From Lithodes maja (taxonomy: Eukaryota; Arthropoda; Malacostraca; Decapoda; Lithodidae), in the NCBI GenBank assembly GCA_037953745.1, contig JBAKBP010007163.1:1-64000 (forward strand): DNA of 64,000 bases, written 5' to 3'. Position numbers and translations under genes: made by a program. Below the pieces are notes generated by a model. It saw only the letters and a list, made by a program, of their open reading frames with translations. It did not search any database and was not told where the DNA came from. How positions within the stretch are numbered: position 1 is the first letter of the stretch; the number at the start of each line of letters is the position of its first letter. Shown in pieces: positions 45,021 to 54,739 of this stretch.

Positions 45021-46186
45021 TGCTACGGGTCAGTCCCCAGCCGGCACAACCTTCTGAATCCAATAATGAGCAAGTACACCAGGGAGAAGAATTAACTGTT
45101 TAAAATAATATACATTAACATATTTGGACAAGTGGTAAAACAAATCTGTAGCTTAAGATGTTCTAGACGCGCATTATATGGAACTATTATACTGTGACGT
45201 TGACCACTCCGTTAGAACCGCATGGCTTGTCCTACAGTGACTCGCTAGGATCGCCAGGGCAGTGGATGGGGCTACAGTTTATGTATTAGAGTGTGCTTTA
45301 TTTCATATGAAAGCTCGTGTCATGGGCAGTCCAGAAAGGCTATTTGTTTTCGCCCATGTCAAGGCTTTATATATTTAATTGTAAAGTATATGTTTTGTCA
45401 TTAACTAGTAATGATAGGATCTGGGAGAGAGAGAGGGAGTAGAACAGAGTGAGAGGGGGCGCGCAGTGTTTTTTGTCCCGCTCGATGATGTCACGGCTGG
45501 CTGCCTCGCGGGGGTTGGTGGAGAGAGGTCCTTACCATGCTGCGAGCTCTGTGAGTGGTCGGTCGACTCGTAACCGTTGTTTTCCCACGCGGCTCGAGCT
45601 AGTGCGAGTATAATATACTGGTTCCTCGCCACTCTCTCCCTCAGATCTGGTTTCTAGAACGCATCCATCTTTATCCCTTGCAACCTGTCCCCGCTCTGCA
45701 CCTGAGACTCTTTTTCCTCTGCCTACCTCTCTCTTTTTTCATATCTTTCACCACCTTTTATTAAGATTATACCCCCTCTGGTTAACTCTGCAAAATCAGC
45801 TTCATGCTGGCCAGTTGTATTGTGTGTTAAGGTCTGATATAACCTGTGTATGTTAGTTGTTAAGATAAGTGGATCACGAAGCATTGGTTGGTTTTCATAT
45901 TGCCGCTTCCTATAATTATTAGTGTTCTGCTGGATTAGATAATGCTAGACTGGGAGTCTGATATAATAGGTGTTGTTTCCTATGAGTGCTGGCTTTAGTT
46001 AAAAGCGGCACGACATACCTGAGAACTGGAGTTGATTGAGTAAATTCTAGTCTGTGTGCCATTGAGAGTAGAGCATGCACGAATGTGCATGCTCTCTGAC
46101 CCCTGACCCCTGACCAGTGCAGACGTCCCCAGTGACCGCTAGTGAACCTGTTTACCCTTAGTGAGGTCCTAGTGAACTTTTTAGTG
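45021..46186 (+). other. Region upstream of CR1 ORF1, probable 5'UTR in its right part
   Basis: No ORF of note. A GA-rich stretch is near 45423-45455 and a repeated ctgacccc motif at 46097-46120. The 5' start of the CR1 cannot be fixed without another full-length copy. Confidence 0.45.
46070..46095 (+). promoter_or_regulatory. Perfect 11-bp hairpin upstream of CR1 ORF1
   Basis: AGAGCATGCAC, a GAAT loop and GTGCATGCTCT form a perfect stem 91 bases before the ORF1 ATG. A stable stem with a tetraloop this close to the start could influence leader structure or translation. No second full-length copy is available for comparison. Confidence 0.5.
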
Positions 46187-47074
46187 ATGGCTGTTGTTGA
46201 TGAGTCTGCTGTCTCCTCCCATACTCTCCAGCTTTGTCTTGCTTTGCAAGAAAGACTGGAGAGTGTGGAGCAGGAGATTCAGTGTCTCAAAGATGAAAAT
46301 TTGGCCTTGAGACTAGCTATGGCGGAAAAGAAGTGTGAGGCTACCGGAAGTGTTCCCAGGGATCGTGAAGCCCCTTGGAAAGTGGTGTCAACCAGTGCAA
46401 CGGCCTGCAAGCTGAAAAGGCAGCCACTCAAGACCCACAACAACTTCAGCACCTTGGCTGATGAGAGTGATGGCGAGGAAGTGGCGATCATCGAGGCAGT
46501 GAGAGGGGAGGGGGGGAAGTCTGCTGCTGTTGCTGCTACAACTCCTGCTACAGGCCGGCAACAGAAAACAGCTAAGTCTATTTTAATTGTAGGGGATTCA
46601 ATGATTAAATACCTTGGTAGGGCTACTAACACACATGTTGGTAAAGTTGTCTGTCTGCCTGGTGCCGGAGTCAAGAAGGTGGCAGAAAAGCTAGATGGTG
46701 TCATGGAAGCGAGTGGAGAGGACCCCATCATCTTCCTCAACGCAGGGAGCAACGACATTTGGAAATGCAGGACTGAGGAGTTGCTCACCACGTACCAGGA
46801 AATGTTGGAGAGGATCAAGGAGAAGGGTGGAGTTCCTGTGGTACACAGTATCCTACCAAGAAGAGGGGTAAGGAAGGAATGGTCCTCCAGGGCTATTGGT
46901 GTAAATAGCCGGCTGGAGAAGTATTGCAAGGCAAATACTATTCCATTCCTGGATAACTGGACCCTCTTCTACGGTAAGGATGAACTGTATGCCCAAGATG
47001 GAGTACATCTCTCTCGACTAGGAGTTTCAACCTTAGCCAGCTCACTCGACAAGTTTGTTGCGGGGTTTTGTTAA
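46187..47074 (+). CDS. CR1 ORF1: coiled coil plus SGNH/GDSL hydrolase-like domain
   Basis: The ORF is 295 codons from the ATG at 46187; upstream in-frame codons lack another ATG. Residues about 15-60 are Leu/Glu-rich and heptad-like, so a coiled coil is likely. Residues about 130-290 contain the SGNH blocks: GDSM (Asp137-Ser138, nucleophile Ser), NAGSND (Asn189 next to Asp190) and DGVHLS (Asp271, His274). CR1 ORF1 proteins with this esterase fold are known. Lipid or membrane contact has been proposed for the family, but the role in retrotransposition is not settled. The stop TAA at 47072-47074 lies inside the start of the ORF2 frame. Confidence 0.85.
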   Translation: MAVVDESAVSSHTLQLCLALQERLESVEQEIQCLKDENLALRLAMAEKKCEATGSVPRDREAPWKVVSTSATACKLKRQPLKTHNNFSTLADESDGEEVAIIEAVRGEGGKSAAVAATTPATGRQQKTAKSILIVGDSMIKYLGRATNTHVGKVVCLPGAGVKKVAEKLDGVMEASGEDPIIFLNAGSNDIWKCRTEELLTTYQEMLERIKEKGGVPVVHSILPRRGVRKEWSSRAIGVNSRLEKYCKANTIPFLDNWTLFYGKDELYAQDGVHLSRLGVSTLASSLDKFVAGFC

Positions 47075-50000
47075 TAAACCATAGGTGTGTAAGTAAAATA
47101 GAATCCCAGCCACATGAAATTGATAGTAATAACGAACATTCTGATAGCGTAGATTTTCCGTCTAGGTCCAGTAGTTCAACAGGTAAAAATAAATTAGTTA
47201 AAAACAATAGAAAAATAGTTGCAAATACAAGTAATAGTTTGAGTGTTTATTATACAAATTGCAGGAGTTTATGTAACAAAATGAACGAACTTAGAGCACT
47301 GATTAGCAAAGAAAATATAGACATAATAGCGCTAACTGAAACATGGATTAATACAGAAACCAGGCATTTTTTAGCAGAGTTTGATATACCGGGATATAGT
47401 TTGTTTAAATATGACCGAACAAGTAAGAGGGGTGGCGGTATAGCAGTGTTTGTCAGGAGTTCATTAAAAAGCTGTACTAAATCAGGTATTAGAGTAAATA
47501 ATGAAAATGAAAGTGTTTGGGTAGAAGTTAACGAAGGTAGTGAGACTTTAGTTATTGGAGTTATGTATAGACCGCCAAATATGAGTAGAAATGACGGAAC
47601 ATCATTATGGGAGGAAATTAAAATAGCATCAAGGCTTAGCAACGTGTGCATTATGGGGGATTTTAATTTCCCTAATATAGATTGGCAGCAACAAATAGGC
47701 GACACTGATTCAAAGGAGTTTATTGAGGTAGTACAAGATAGTTTTTTATCTCAATTCATAGATACGCCGACTAGAGGTGATAATATTCTCGATTTAGTTT
47801 TCAGTAACAATGAACATATGATAAATAGTGTAGAAATCGGGGACCACCTAGGAAATAGTGATCACAATTCTGTGTATTTTAATATACAATGGAAAGGTAA
47901 TATCAGAGAGAATACAACATTAATACCTGACTTCAGAAAAGCCAATTATGGTGGGTTAAGAGAAGCCCTGTTAGCGGACCCTATGGTCAAAAAATTAAGT
48001 CGATCCAGGTGTCCAAATGAGTGTATCCTTTCTCAGGCACCTGTCATCTTAAGTCAGGAGGAGACGTCAAACTTGGTAGATACATACGATAATTTTATCA
48101 AGTCAGTATTCAATGCGCAAAATAAATATATCCCCAAAAGAAAATTTAGATCAACACAGAACCAACCCAAATGGATGAATAATAGACTATTAGATCTTCT
48201 AGGAAAAAAGAGAGGAATATATAGAAAAATTAAAAAAGGCGAAATTCACCTACTTGCTTACTATCAGAATCTATCACGACAGGTAAAAAAGGATATTAGT
48301 AAAGAAAAAAGAAATTATGAAATTAAGGTTGCCAATGATTCAAAAAATAATCCTAAAGCTTTTTACCAACTATATAAATCCAAGGTTAGAGATGTAATTG
48401 GTCCCCTTAAAACTTCGATAGGAAAATTGACAGGAAGTGATTTAGAAATGTGCAGTACATTAAATAGTCAATTTCTTTCCGTTTTCACTAATGAAAATTT
48501 GGCACAGTTTCCAGAAGTCCGTAAGGTATACAACGATAGTATAGAAAATAGGTTAAGTACGGTTACTATAAGTAGAAATGATGTGGTTAAGGAAATTGAC
48601 AGACTGAAACCTCATAAATCGCCTGGTCCTGATGAGGTATATGCTAGAGTATTAAAAGAATGCAGAGATGAGTTAAGTTATCCATTAACATTTCTATTTA
48701 ACAAGTCATTAGAAACAGGTATTGTTCCAGAAGCTTGGAAGCTTGCAAATGTAGTTCCGATCTTCAAAAAAGGTGATAAATCAATAGCATCCAATTACCG
48801 TCCCATTAGTCTCACTTCAATCATAGGAAAGCTACTAGAGTCAATTATTGCTAGGAAAATGAGAAACCACTTAGAAACATTTAACTTAATCAATTCTTCT
48901 CAGCATGGATTCACTCAGGGACGGTCTTGCCTTACTAATTTGCTTAGTTTTTTCTCAGAGGTATATGAAGCAGTAGATAATGACAAGTCATATGATATTA
49001 TATATTTAGATTTCAGTAAAGCTTTCGACAGAGTCCCTCATGAGAGATTGATGAGAAAGGTTGAGGCACATGGAATAGGTGGGGCGTTGTTAGGATGGAT
49101 TAGGTCATGGCTAATTGGTAGGAAGCAGAGAGTCAGCATAAATGGTACCAAGTCAGAATGGGGAGCAGTCAAAAGTGGTGTCCCCCAGGGATCGGTATTA
49201 GGTCCCCTGTTGTTTCTTATATACATAAATGACCTAGATTTAGGTATAACTAGTAGGATAAGTAAATTCGCAGACGATACTAAAATAGGGAGATCAATTG
49301 ATTCAGATAGCGATATAGAGTGCCTCCAAAGGGATCTAGATACCTTACATGAATGGTCAGTAAATTGGCAGATGAAGTTTAACATTGACAAATGCAAGGT
49401 ATTAAAGATAGGGAAGATGCAAACAAATGTTAAATATAAACTAGCTAATTTAGAATTAGAAAATTCAGACTGCGAGAAAGATCTAGGTGTGTTTGTTAGC
49501 AATGATTTGAAGCCTAGAAAACAGTGTATAAGCGTTCGTAATAAGGCAAACAGGATTCTCGGGTTCATCTCTAGGAGCGTGAGTAACAGAACTGCTGATG
49601 TTATCTTAAAACTTTACTTGTCATTAGTGAGACCCCATATGGATTATGCTGTCCAATTTTGGTGTCCTTATTACAGAATGGACATAGATTCATTGGAGAG
49701 AGTACAGCGTAGAATGACAAAAATGATCCATAATATTAGAAATCTTTCGTATGAAGAAAGGTTGAAGAAATTAGGTTTACATTCGTTAGAGAGACGCAGA
49801 GTTAGAGGAGATATGATAGAGGTGTTCAAGTGGGTTAGTGGGATTAACAAAGGGGACATGACAAATGTACTAAAGCTCAGTGATAGCGAAAGAACTCGTA
49901 CCAATGGTTTCAAATTAGATAAATTTCGTTTCAGAAAAGATATAGGCAAGTATTGGTTTGGTAACAGAGTTGTAGATGGGTGGAATGGACTACCAAGTGC

Positions 50001-50076
50001 TATAGTGGGATCTAAAACTGTAGGGAGCTTTAAGATAAAATTGGATAAGCATATGGACGAGAAGGGTTGGGTGTGA
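47068..50076 (+). CDS. CR1 ORF2: APE endonuclease and reverse transcriptase
   Basis: The frame is open for 1,002 codons and overlaps ORF1 by 7 bases in the -1 frame. The endonuclease has TNCRS (Asn at 47257), ALTETW, RPP, GDFN and SDH motifs. The RT has SPGPD, NYRPISLTS, QHGFTQGRSC, DFSKAFD, VPQGSVLGPLLF and FADDTK. A C-terminal region with LERRRVRGDMIEVFKW follows. The first in-frame ATG (47281, codon 72) lies after the catalytic Asn strand, so starting there would remove essential endonuclease sequence. Coupled or non-AUG initiation is implied. I see no frameshift or stop, so this may be an active or very recent copy. There is no RNase H. Confidence 0.88.
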   Translation: MLINHRCVSKIESQPHEIDSNNEHSDSVDFPSRSSSSTGKNKLVKNNRKIVANTSNSLSVYYTNCRSLCNKMNELRALISKENIDIIALTETWINTETRHFLAEFDIPGYSLFKYDRTSKRGGGIAVFVRSSLKSCTKSGIRVNNENESVWVEVNEGSETLVIGVMYRPPNMSRNDGTSLWEEIKIASRLSNVCIMGDFNFPNIDWQQQIGDTDSKEFIEVVQDSFLSQFIDTPTRGDNILDLVFSNNEHMINSVEIGDHLGNSDHNSVYFNIQWKGNIRENTTLIPDFRKANYGGLREALLADPMVKKLSRSRCPNECILSQAPVILSQEETSNLVDTYDNFIKSVFNAQNKYIPKRKFRSTQNQPKWMNNRLLDLLGKKRGIYRKIKKGEIHLLAYYQNLSRQVKKDISKEKRNYEIKVANDSKNNPKAFYQLYKSKVRDVIGPLKTSIGKLTGSDLEMCSTLNSQFLSVFTNENLAQFPEVRKVYNDSIENRLSTVTISRNDVVKEIDRLKPHKSPGPDEVYARVLKECRDELSYPLTFLFNKSLETGIVPEAWKLANVVPIFKKGDKSIASNYRPISLTSIIGKLLESIIARKMRNHLETFNLINSSQHGFTQGRSCLTNLLSFFSEVYEAVDNDKSYDIIYLDFSKAFDRVPHERLMRKVEAHGIGGALLGWIRSWLIGRKQRVSINGTKSEWGAVKSGVPQGSVLGPLLFLIYINDLDLGITSRISKFADDTKIGRSIDSDSDIECLQRDLDTLHEWSVNWQMKFNIDKCKVLKIGKMQTNVKYKLANLELENSDCEKDLGVFVSNDLKPRKQCISVRNKANRILGFISRSVSNRTADVILKLYLSLVRPHMDYAVQFWCPYYRMDIDSLERVQRRMTKMIHNIRNLSYEERLKKLGLHSLERRRVRGDMIEVFKWVSGINKGDMTNVLKLSDSERTRTNGFKLDKFRFRKDIGKYWFGNRVVDGWNGLPSAIVGSKTVGSFKIKLDKHMDEKGWV

Positions 50077-50297
50077 AGGGGGATCAGCCGGGTTGGGCCA
50101 ATCAGCGCTCTGCAGACCCCCATAATCCTGCGTTAATCTCTAACCGTTTTGGTAAGATGATCCTCAGGGTATTAGTGTGTGAAGCCTATAATTGGGCTTT
50201 GTAATTGAATTGGGGTTGTGTGGGACAGGGATCTGCCTTGCTTAGGCCAATCGGCTTTCTGCAGACTCCCATTTTCTTATGTTCTTATGTTCTTATG
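50077..50297 (+). other. CR1 3'UTR with duplicated motif and octamer tail
   Basis: Two imperfect copies of a block (ggccaatc-gc-tctgcagac-cccat) occur at about 50082-50125 and 50225-50273. The tail is TTCTTATG three times. The same block order is found reversed in the minus-strand copy at 52151-52375. Confidence 0.75.
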
Positions 50298-50780
50298 TAG
50301 CAAGCAACCTCCTACCTAACCCGGTCGACCTTGCTGAGACCAGGCAACAGTCAGTCAGTAAAACAGGCGGCAATAATCAGTAAAACAATCAGGCAGACAA
50401 AGTTTAGCCTAGTCACCTATCGCTCCCTCTAAAAAATTTCATTCCTATTTAATGTTGCTCTATTCCCTCGTTACTTGATAACTGAGGCACTAAACGGGCG
50501 TCCAAAGAAAAAGATGGCCACTCGCTTACTACAGGATAGTAGCTTGCAAGGATGGCGAAGATATAGCCTCTACTGAGCACGCCAAATTTGGCATAGAATA
50601 TATACTGTACATGATCCCATCAAACATGTCCTAGACAAATTTAATGACTAGAATATTTTGTCATAAATATAATTTGATTTAGTGGGGAGATTGTAGGCAC
50701 CAATCGAGCAGGACAGTACCCAGGGAAGTCCATATAGTCATACGTTAAGCAGTTGCTGGAACTCCTCTTTCATTTGCCTG
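50298..50780. other. Spacer without recognisable features
   Basis: No ORF, hairpin or repeat shared with the rest of the window was seen. Confidence 0.5.
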
Positions 50781-50781
50781 G

Positions 50782-51208
50782 TTTCCCCCACTGTTTCTTG
50801 TTGTGGTTGCTCCCCAAGCTGCCTGGCCGAACAGCCCCAAGCCTGAGCAAGGCCAAGGCCATAACCGAGCACCCCCACAGAACCCTCCCTGCCGACCACA
50901 ATAAAGCCTGGGTGACCGAAGCCACTCCATGGCGGGGAGCTGAAGAGGGTGTGGAAACGCCCGGGAAACCAAAGCCCCACCCAGGGCCCTGTGCCCCTCA
51001 GCAATTATGAAGAGAAAGCTGAGGGGCAAAGGAAAAATGTGACACTTTGGCTTCCAATCTTGGTAGATTGGGAGGTCAATCCACTGAAGAGACACCGTCA
51101 TTTGAGATCTAGAAAATATATAAGTAAAAGGAACAGTCAGAGTAAGCTATGCAGGGTATGGCAGAGATCGCTCAGTTCTCACTCTGATAGACCAGCCCAT
51201 CACCACAT
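50782..51208 (-). mobile_element. AAC-tailed retroposon, copy 2 (uninterrupted)
   Basis: The reverse complement matches 37943-38784 without the LINE insert, which makes it the empty-site counterpart. The 3' end is the ctgttcggccaggcagcttg region near 50815-50835, followed by a degenerate AAC tail (gttgtggttg on plus). Plus-strand ORFs here are incidental. Confidence 0.75.
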
Positions 51209-51329
51209 GACTAGAACCCAATCCTCTCAGCATCAGCTAGGAAAGGCCCTAGAAAGCCACCTTTGGCGGGGGAATAGCTCCCCTATTTCAACCCCTTTCG
51301 GGGTTGGGCACCCGCCCCCCAATGTTTCT

Positions 51330-51440
51330 ATTTAGTTGTGCCTTGATTTTGGCTCTGTCACTCTTTCAACCTTTGGAGATGCATGTTATATGCAGCTTTG
51401 CCTATTGTCTCCTTCATACGCATACAACAAAATATATACT
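51330..51440 (+). repeat. 3'UTR fragment of a second LINE family (LINE-E)
   Basis: Wording ttgattttggctctgtcactc, then a cgcataca/aaaatatata block, matches 58660-58755, where it follows a LINE ORF2 C-terminus. Confidence 0.55.
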
Positions 51441-51447
51441 CAGTAAA

Positions 51448-52030
51448 ACGGTTACACTATTGGGAGCATCAAACATCACTAAAGCTGCATTCGTTGGGAG
51501 CGCAGAAGGGAACGTTACTTAATAATATACTCGTGGAAAATCGCAGAGGGTTTAGTACCGAATCTACATACCCCAATAGTCATGAAGTTCAGTGATAGGA
51601 TCTATCTATCTATCTATCTATTGCCTGACGCCGTGATCCCCGAAGGGGTGGCCACGAACGAACCGCCCCCATGCACCTCTGTCCCCAGTCAGTCGACGCC
51701 CCTCCCCCCAACCAGCACCGCCTTCGTTCATGTACTTCCTCACTCCTCACATGCGATATCCACAGGATGAAAAATCGGGGTGCTATGGGAAAGCTGTGAA
51801 AGGGTTAGTTATCACATATAGAGGACCGCATCTCTTCAACAAACTTCCGTGTCGAGTAGGAGACATGAGGGGCATCTCATTAGACAGCTTCAAGAGAGTC
51901 CTCGATGTCGAGCTGCAAAAAGTGCCAGACGAGCCCATCTTCGTAGGGGAGCGCTCCACCCCATCGAACAGTCTGGTACACCAATTTTCAAGCCACAACG
52001 AAGGGCGATGCACTCCTCGATGCCACTAGC
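51448..52030 (+). pseudogene. Truncated LINE-C copy, interrupted by another LINE fragment
   Basis: Bases 51448-51598 match the reverse complement of 41025-41170 of LINE-C, and 51747-52030 match its last coding part (GPHLFNKLPCRVGDMRGISLDSFKRVLDV, shown here in pieces: FNKLPCRVGD, LDVELQKVPDEP). Between them sits the insert 51602-51746. Only the 3' part of the LINE is present. Confidence 0.75.
51602..51746 (-). mobile_element. Tetranucleotide-tailed LINE 3' fragment inserted in LINE-C copy
   Basis: It starts with a TATC run on plus (3' tail on minus), followed by tgcctgacgccgtgatcccc and the hairpin, as at 38010. It ends near cttcctcactcc where LINE-C homology resumes. No clean target duplication was seen. 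Confidence 0.7.
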
Positions 52031-52150
52031 AAACTCCACATAGGAGAGCATAGGTGATCACTCATACTCTTGAGTCTTGATACTTTAAAAGAAATAACAT
52101 CACACTGAGCTATAGAACATTCTTAGTAGAGGGTGAGGGCTGATCCTATC

Positions 52151-52905
52151 CATAAGAACACAAGAAAATGGGAGTCTGCAAAAAGCCGATCGGCCCATAC
52201 AAGGCAGATCCCTGTCACACCCAATCCCAATTACAAGGCCCAATTATAGGCCCAACTCACTAATGCCTTGAGTACTGACCCCACCAAAATGGTCAGAGAT
52301 TAACACAAGATAACGGGGGTCTGCTGAGCGCCGATTGGCCCACACCTGGTAGATCCCCCTCACACCCAACCCATCTCGTCAATATGCCTATCTAATGTTA
52401 TCTTAAAGCTCCCTATCGTTCCCGATCCCACTACATCACTTGGTAGCCTTTTCCACCCATCTACAACTCTGTTACCAAACCAATATTTGCCTATATCTTT
52501 TCTGAAACGAAATTTATCTAATTTATAACCATTTGTTCGAGTTCTTTCGCTATCACTGAGCTTCAGTACATTTTTCATGTCTCCTTTATTTACCCCACTG
52601 AACCACTTGAACACTTCTATCATATCCCCTCTAACTCTGCGTCTTTCTAACGAATGTAAGCCTAATTTGTTCAACCTTTCTTCATATGGTAGATTTCTAA
52701 TATTATGAATCATTTTTGTCATTCTTCGCTGTACTCTCTCCAAGGAATCTATATCCATTCTGTAATAAGGACACCAAAATTGGACAGCATAATCCATATG
52801 AGGTCTTACTAATGACAAGTAAAGTTTCAAGATAACATCGGCAGTTCTGTTACTCACACTCCTTGAGATGAACCCCAGAATCCTGTTTGCCTTGTTACGT
52901 AATCC
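52151..52905 (-). mobile_element. 5'-truncated CR1 copy
   Basis: The minus-strand ORF 52857-52360 matches the last 165 codons of the CR1 ORF2 at 46187 with few changes, and the 3'UTR and cataagaa tail (52151-52175) follow. Upstream homology begins near 52905. It is the same subfamily as the intact copy. Confidence 0.82.
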
Positions 52906-52949
52906 AGAGTGAGGATTGGCATCCTCTACCCAACCTTAGCCGTTTCTGT

Positions 52950-53215
52950 CTCTTTTACTGAATTACCATTCCTTCTAGGTGCTGGCGATCGCCCGATTGG
53001 GTGGCACTGCAAGGGGGGCTGCAAACAGTGGGGTCATTGCCCCGGGGGTGCAAGCCCGTGGACTAATGGTCCCCTCCCTCGCTACCCTCTCAGAGACAGA
53101 TCTCATCTCTCCCTGGCTCCTTCGGGGACCCAAGCATCTGGAGCGACTTCAGTCTACCGGACTCGGAACTGTTCGGACAGACAGTCTCGGGAACTACAAC
53201 AACATTCATGGTAGA
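52950..53215 (+). repeat. GC-rich retroposon related to the AAC-tailed family
   Basis: The 3' end ctgttcggacagacagtctc followed by gggaactacaacaac resembles the ctgttcggccaggcagcttg/ggggaacaacaac end of the AAC-tailed family. The body differs, so this is a distant subfamily. Confidence 0.5.
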
Positions 53216-53270
53216 TTTTTATGATACGTTTATATTACACATACCGGTAATCTTTGTAATACAGTACTGT

Positions 53271-53446
53271 ATAAGATTAAGGGAGAGGTGGAAGGATGGA
53301 GTGAGGAAGTATAATATGAATGAAGGCGGTGCTGGTTGGGAGGAGGGGCATCAATTGACTGGGGACAGAGGTGCATGGGGCGGTTCGTTCGTTGCCACCC
53401 CTTCGGGGATCACAGCGTCAGGCAATAGATAGATAGATAAGATTAA
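53271..53446 (+). mobile_element. LINE 3' fragment with target duplication
   Basis: The sequence ataagattaa at 53271-53280 is repeated at 53437-53446. Between them is the 3' end of the same LINE family as 38006 (codons for RERWKDGVRKY, then the hairpin and caatagatagatagata tail), here on plus. Confidence 0.75.
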
Positions 53447-53805
53447 TATAGTTGTTATACAGTAATGACTTATATGAATATTGAAGCTAGAAAAATTACA
53501 TCTATCCTTCTCAAGGGCAAGGAAGACACACCAGAAGCCCGCCCGACATGGTACAAATGTTGTTGGTAATAGCGAATGTGATGCCAAGTTCTCCCTCATG
53601 AATTACTACTCAGTTCCCTGTTCTTGTAAGGTATGGTGTAGACAACGCCTTTCCCACAGGCTTCAGGGGGGTATGGTTGCTTTTTCTGGACTCCCTTGTC
53701 CCTCATGTTTAACACCATTAGTTTTTAAATTTTAAGACGTTCTTTCCATTAATTTGGCAATTTTAAGACCTTTCACCCAATTTCTTTGTCAATTTAAATG
53801 TGGAT
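53447..53805. other. Spacer, no recognisable features
   Basis: Short chance ORFs only. Confidence 0.45.
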
Positions 53806-53888
53806 TTTTTCCTGGTGAGCGATAGCAAGCCTGAAATTTTAGGAGAAACTGGCCTTTGGCTACCAAAGAATGTACAAATTTATCTTGA
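53806..53888 (+). repeat. Relic of FB-2 MITE
   Basis: Wording ttcctggtgagcgatagcaag and gtacaaattta matches the left centre of the copy at 39812. Both ends are lost. Confidence 0.45.
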
Positions 53889-54047
53889 AAGGGGGTCTCC
53901 AAAGAGATAGCAGATAATGGACTAATAAAACACTGCTTAGCTTTTCAAGTATGATAATTCTTATACAGTACAATATTTCACAATAATATCCCAAATTATG
54001 TAACAAAAGTTTAGCCCGAGTCACCCCTAAGATACGGTGTTTGCTAA

Positions 54048-54258
54048 AGCCGCTATCACACGAGCACTTTTTCCGTCCATTTTCCATGAGCAAGTATTTT
54101 CTCGTATCACTTCGGGACTTGTTCGCACTGGTATCGGTAACTAAACTGAAGGTAGATTATGTTATGCGGCTGAACTCTGATAAAGTGTAAATTTTTAAGC
54201 TTCCAGACCATAATTGCCCATAAAAATTGCTCGAAAAATGGCCCGTGTGACTCCGGCT
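54048..54258 (+). mobile_element. PIF/Harbinger-like MITE, copy 1
   Basis: The 211-bp element is flanked by TAA at 54045-54047 and 54259-54261. Left terminus AGCCGCTATCACACGAGC, right terminus ending GTGTGACTCCGGCT, which are imperfect inverted repeats. The body (ctgaaggtagatta, cttccagaccataattgccc) matches copies at 55572 and 56750. A TWA duplication is the PIF/Harbinger signature. Confidence 0.8.
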
Positions 54259-54262
54259 TAAG

Positions 54263-54530
54263 CAGGGAGTCAAACTGGGGCAATTTGGTTGGAATGAATG
54301 TGAGAAAGAATACGGGAATATTAACAGGTAATTGTATTCTTCTGGCCATTTTATCACTTCCAGAATGAATGTGAGAAAGAATATAGGAAAATTGACAGGA
54401 AATTGTATTGTTTATGCTTTTTATCACTTCCAGAATGAATGTGAGAAAGAATACGGAATTAACAGGTAATTGTATTCTTCTGGCCATTTTATCACTTCCA
54501 AAAACATAATGAATTATAGGCTAAACCATA
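54263..54530 (-). mobile_element. hAT-like MITE fragment with 72-bp tandem repeats
   Basis: It begins CAGGGAGTCAAACTGGGGC, close to the terminus of the complete hAT-like element ending at 56217 read in reverse complement. Three units of about 72 bp (gaatgaatgtgagaaagaat to ttttatcacttcc) follow at 54291-54500. The other terminus is missing. Confidence 0.6.
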
Positions 54531-54600
54531 ATCTTAGCTTTCCATATTCTGTACAATAATAAACACTAAAAGGCTCTGTCTCGAGTCGGCCACCCCCAGA

Positions 54601-54628
54601 TTTAAAAAAAAAAAAAAAAAAAAAAAAA
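54601..54628 (+). repeat. Poly(A) run
   Basis: A run of about 26 A residues follows ccccagattt. It may mark a retroposed 3' end, but the upstream body is not recognised. Confidence 0.7.
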
Positions 54629-54739
54629 TAAACAAAATTGGGGAATGGGCCTGAGTGAATAGATAGATGTATAGAAAAGGAAGGAACTAATTTTGTTTTC
54701 TTTGACACCTTGCTGGTACAGAGAGGGTTAACCAAACTA

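Larger units (their letters stand above)
46187..50297 (+). mobile_element. CR1-type LINE, apparently intact
   Basis: It has ORF1 with an SGNH-hydrolase-like domain, an overlapping uninterrupted ORF2 with endonuclease and RT, a short 3'UTR and a tail of three TTCTTATG octamers (50274-50297). An octamer tail and an esterase-type ORF1 are hallmarks of the CR1 group. All catalytic motifs I looked for are present. A truncated relative on the minus strand (52151-52905) shares the 3' end. The 5' start is unknown. Confidence 0.88.

Noticed and set aside
45405..45632. Antisense ORF of 75 codons upstream of the CR1
   Set aside because: No motif or homologue is visible, and the position fits CR1 5'UTR or flank composition.
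52909..53214. Plus-strand ORFs of about 80-100 codons in GC-rich sequence
   Set aside because: The region behaves as a retroposon body with an AAC-like end. The ORFs are not conserved in related copies.
54291..54500. CRISPR-like array of regularly spaced repeats
   Set aside because: The units are contiguous 72-bp tandem repeats without spacers, in a eukaryotic MITE context.
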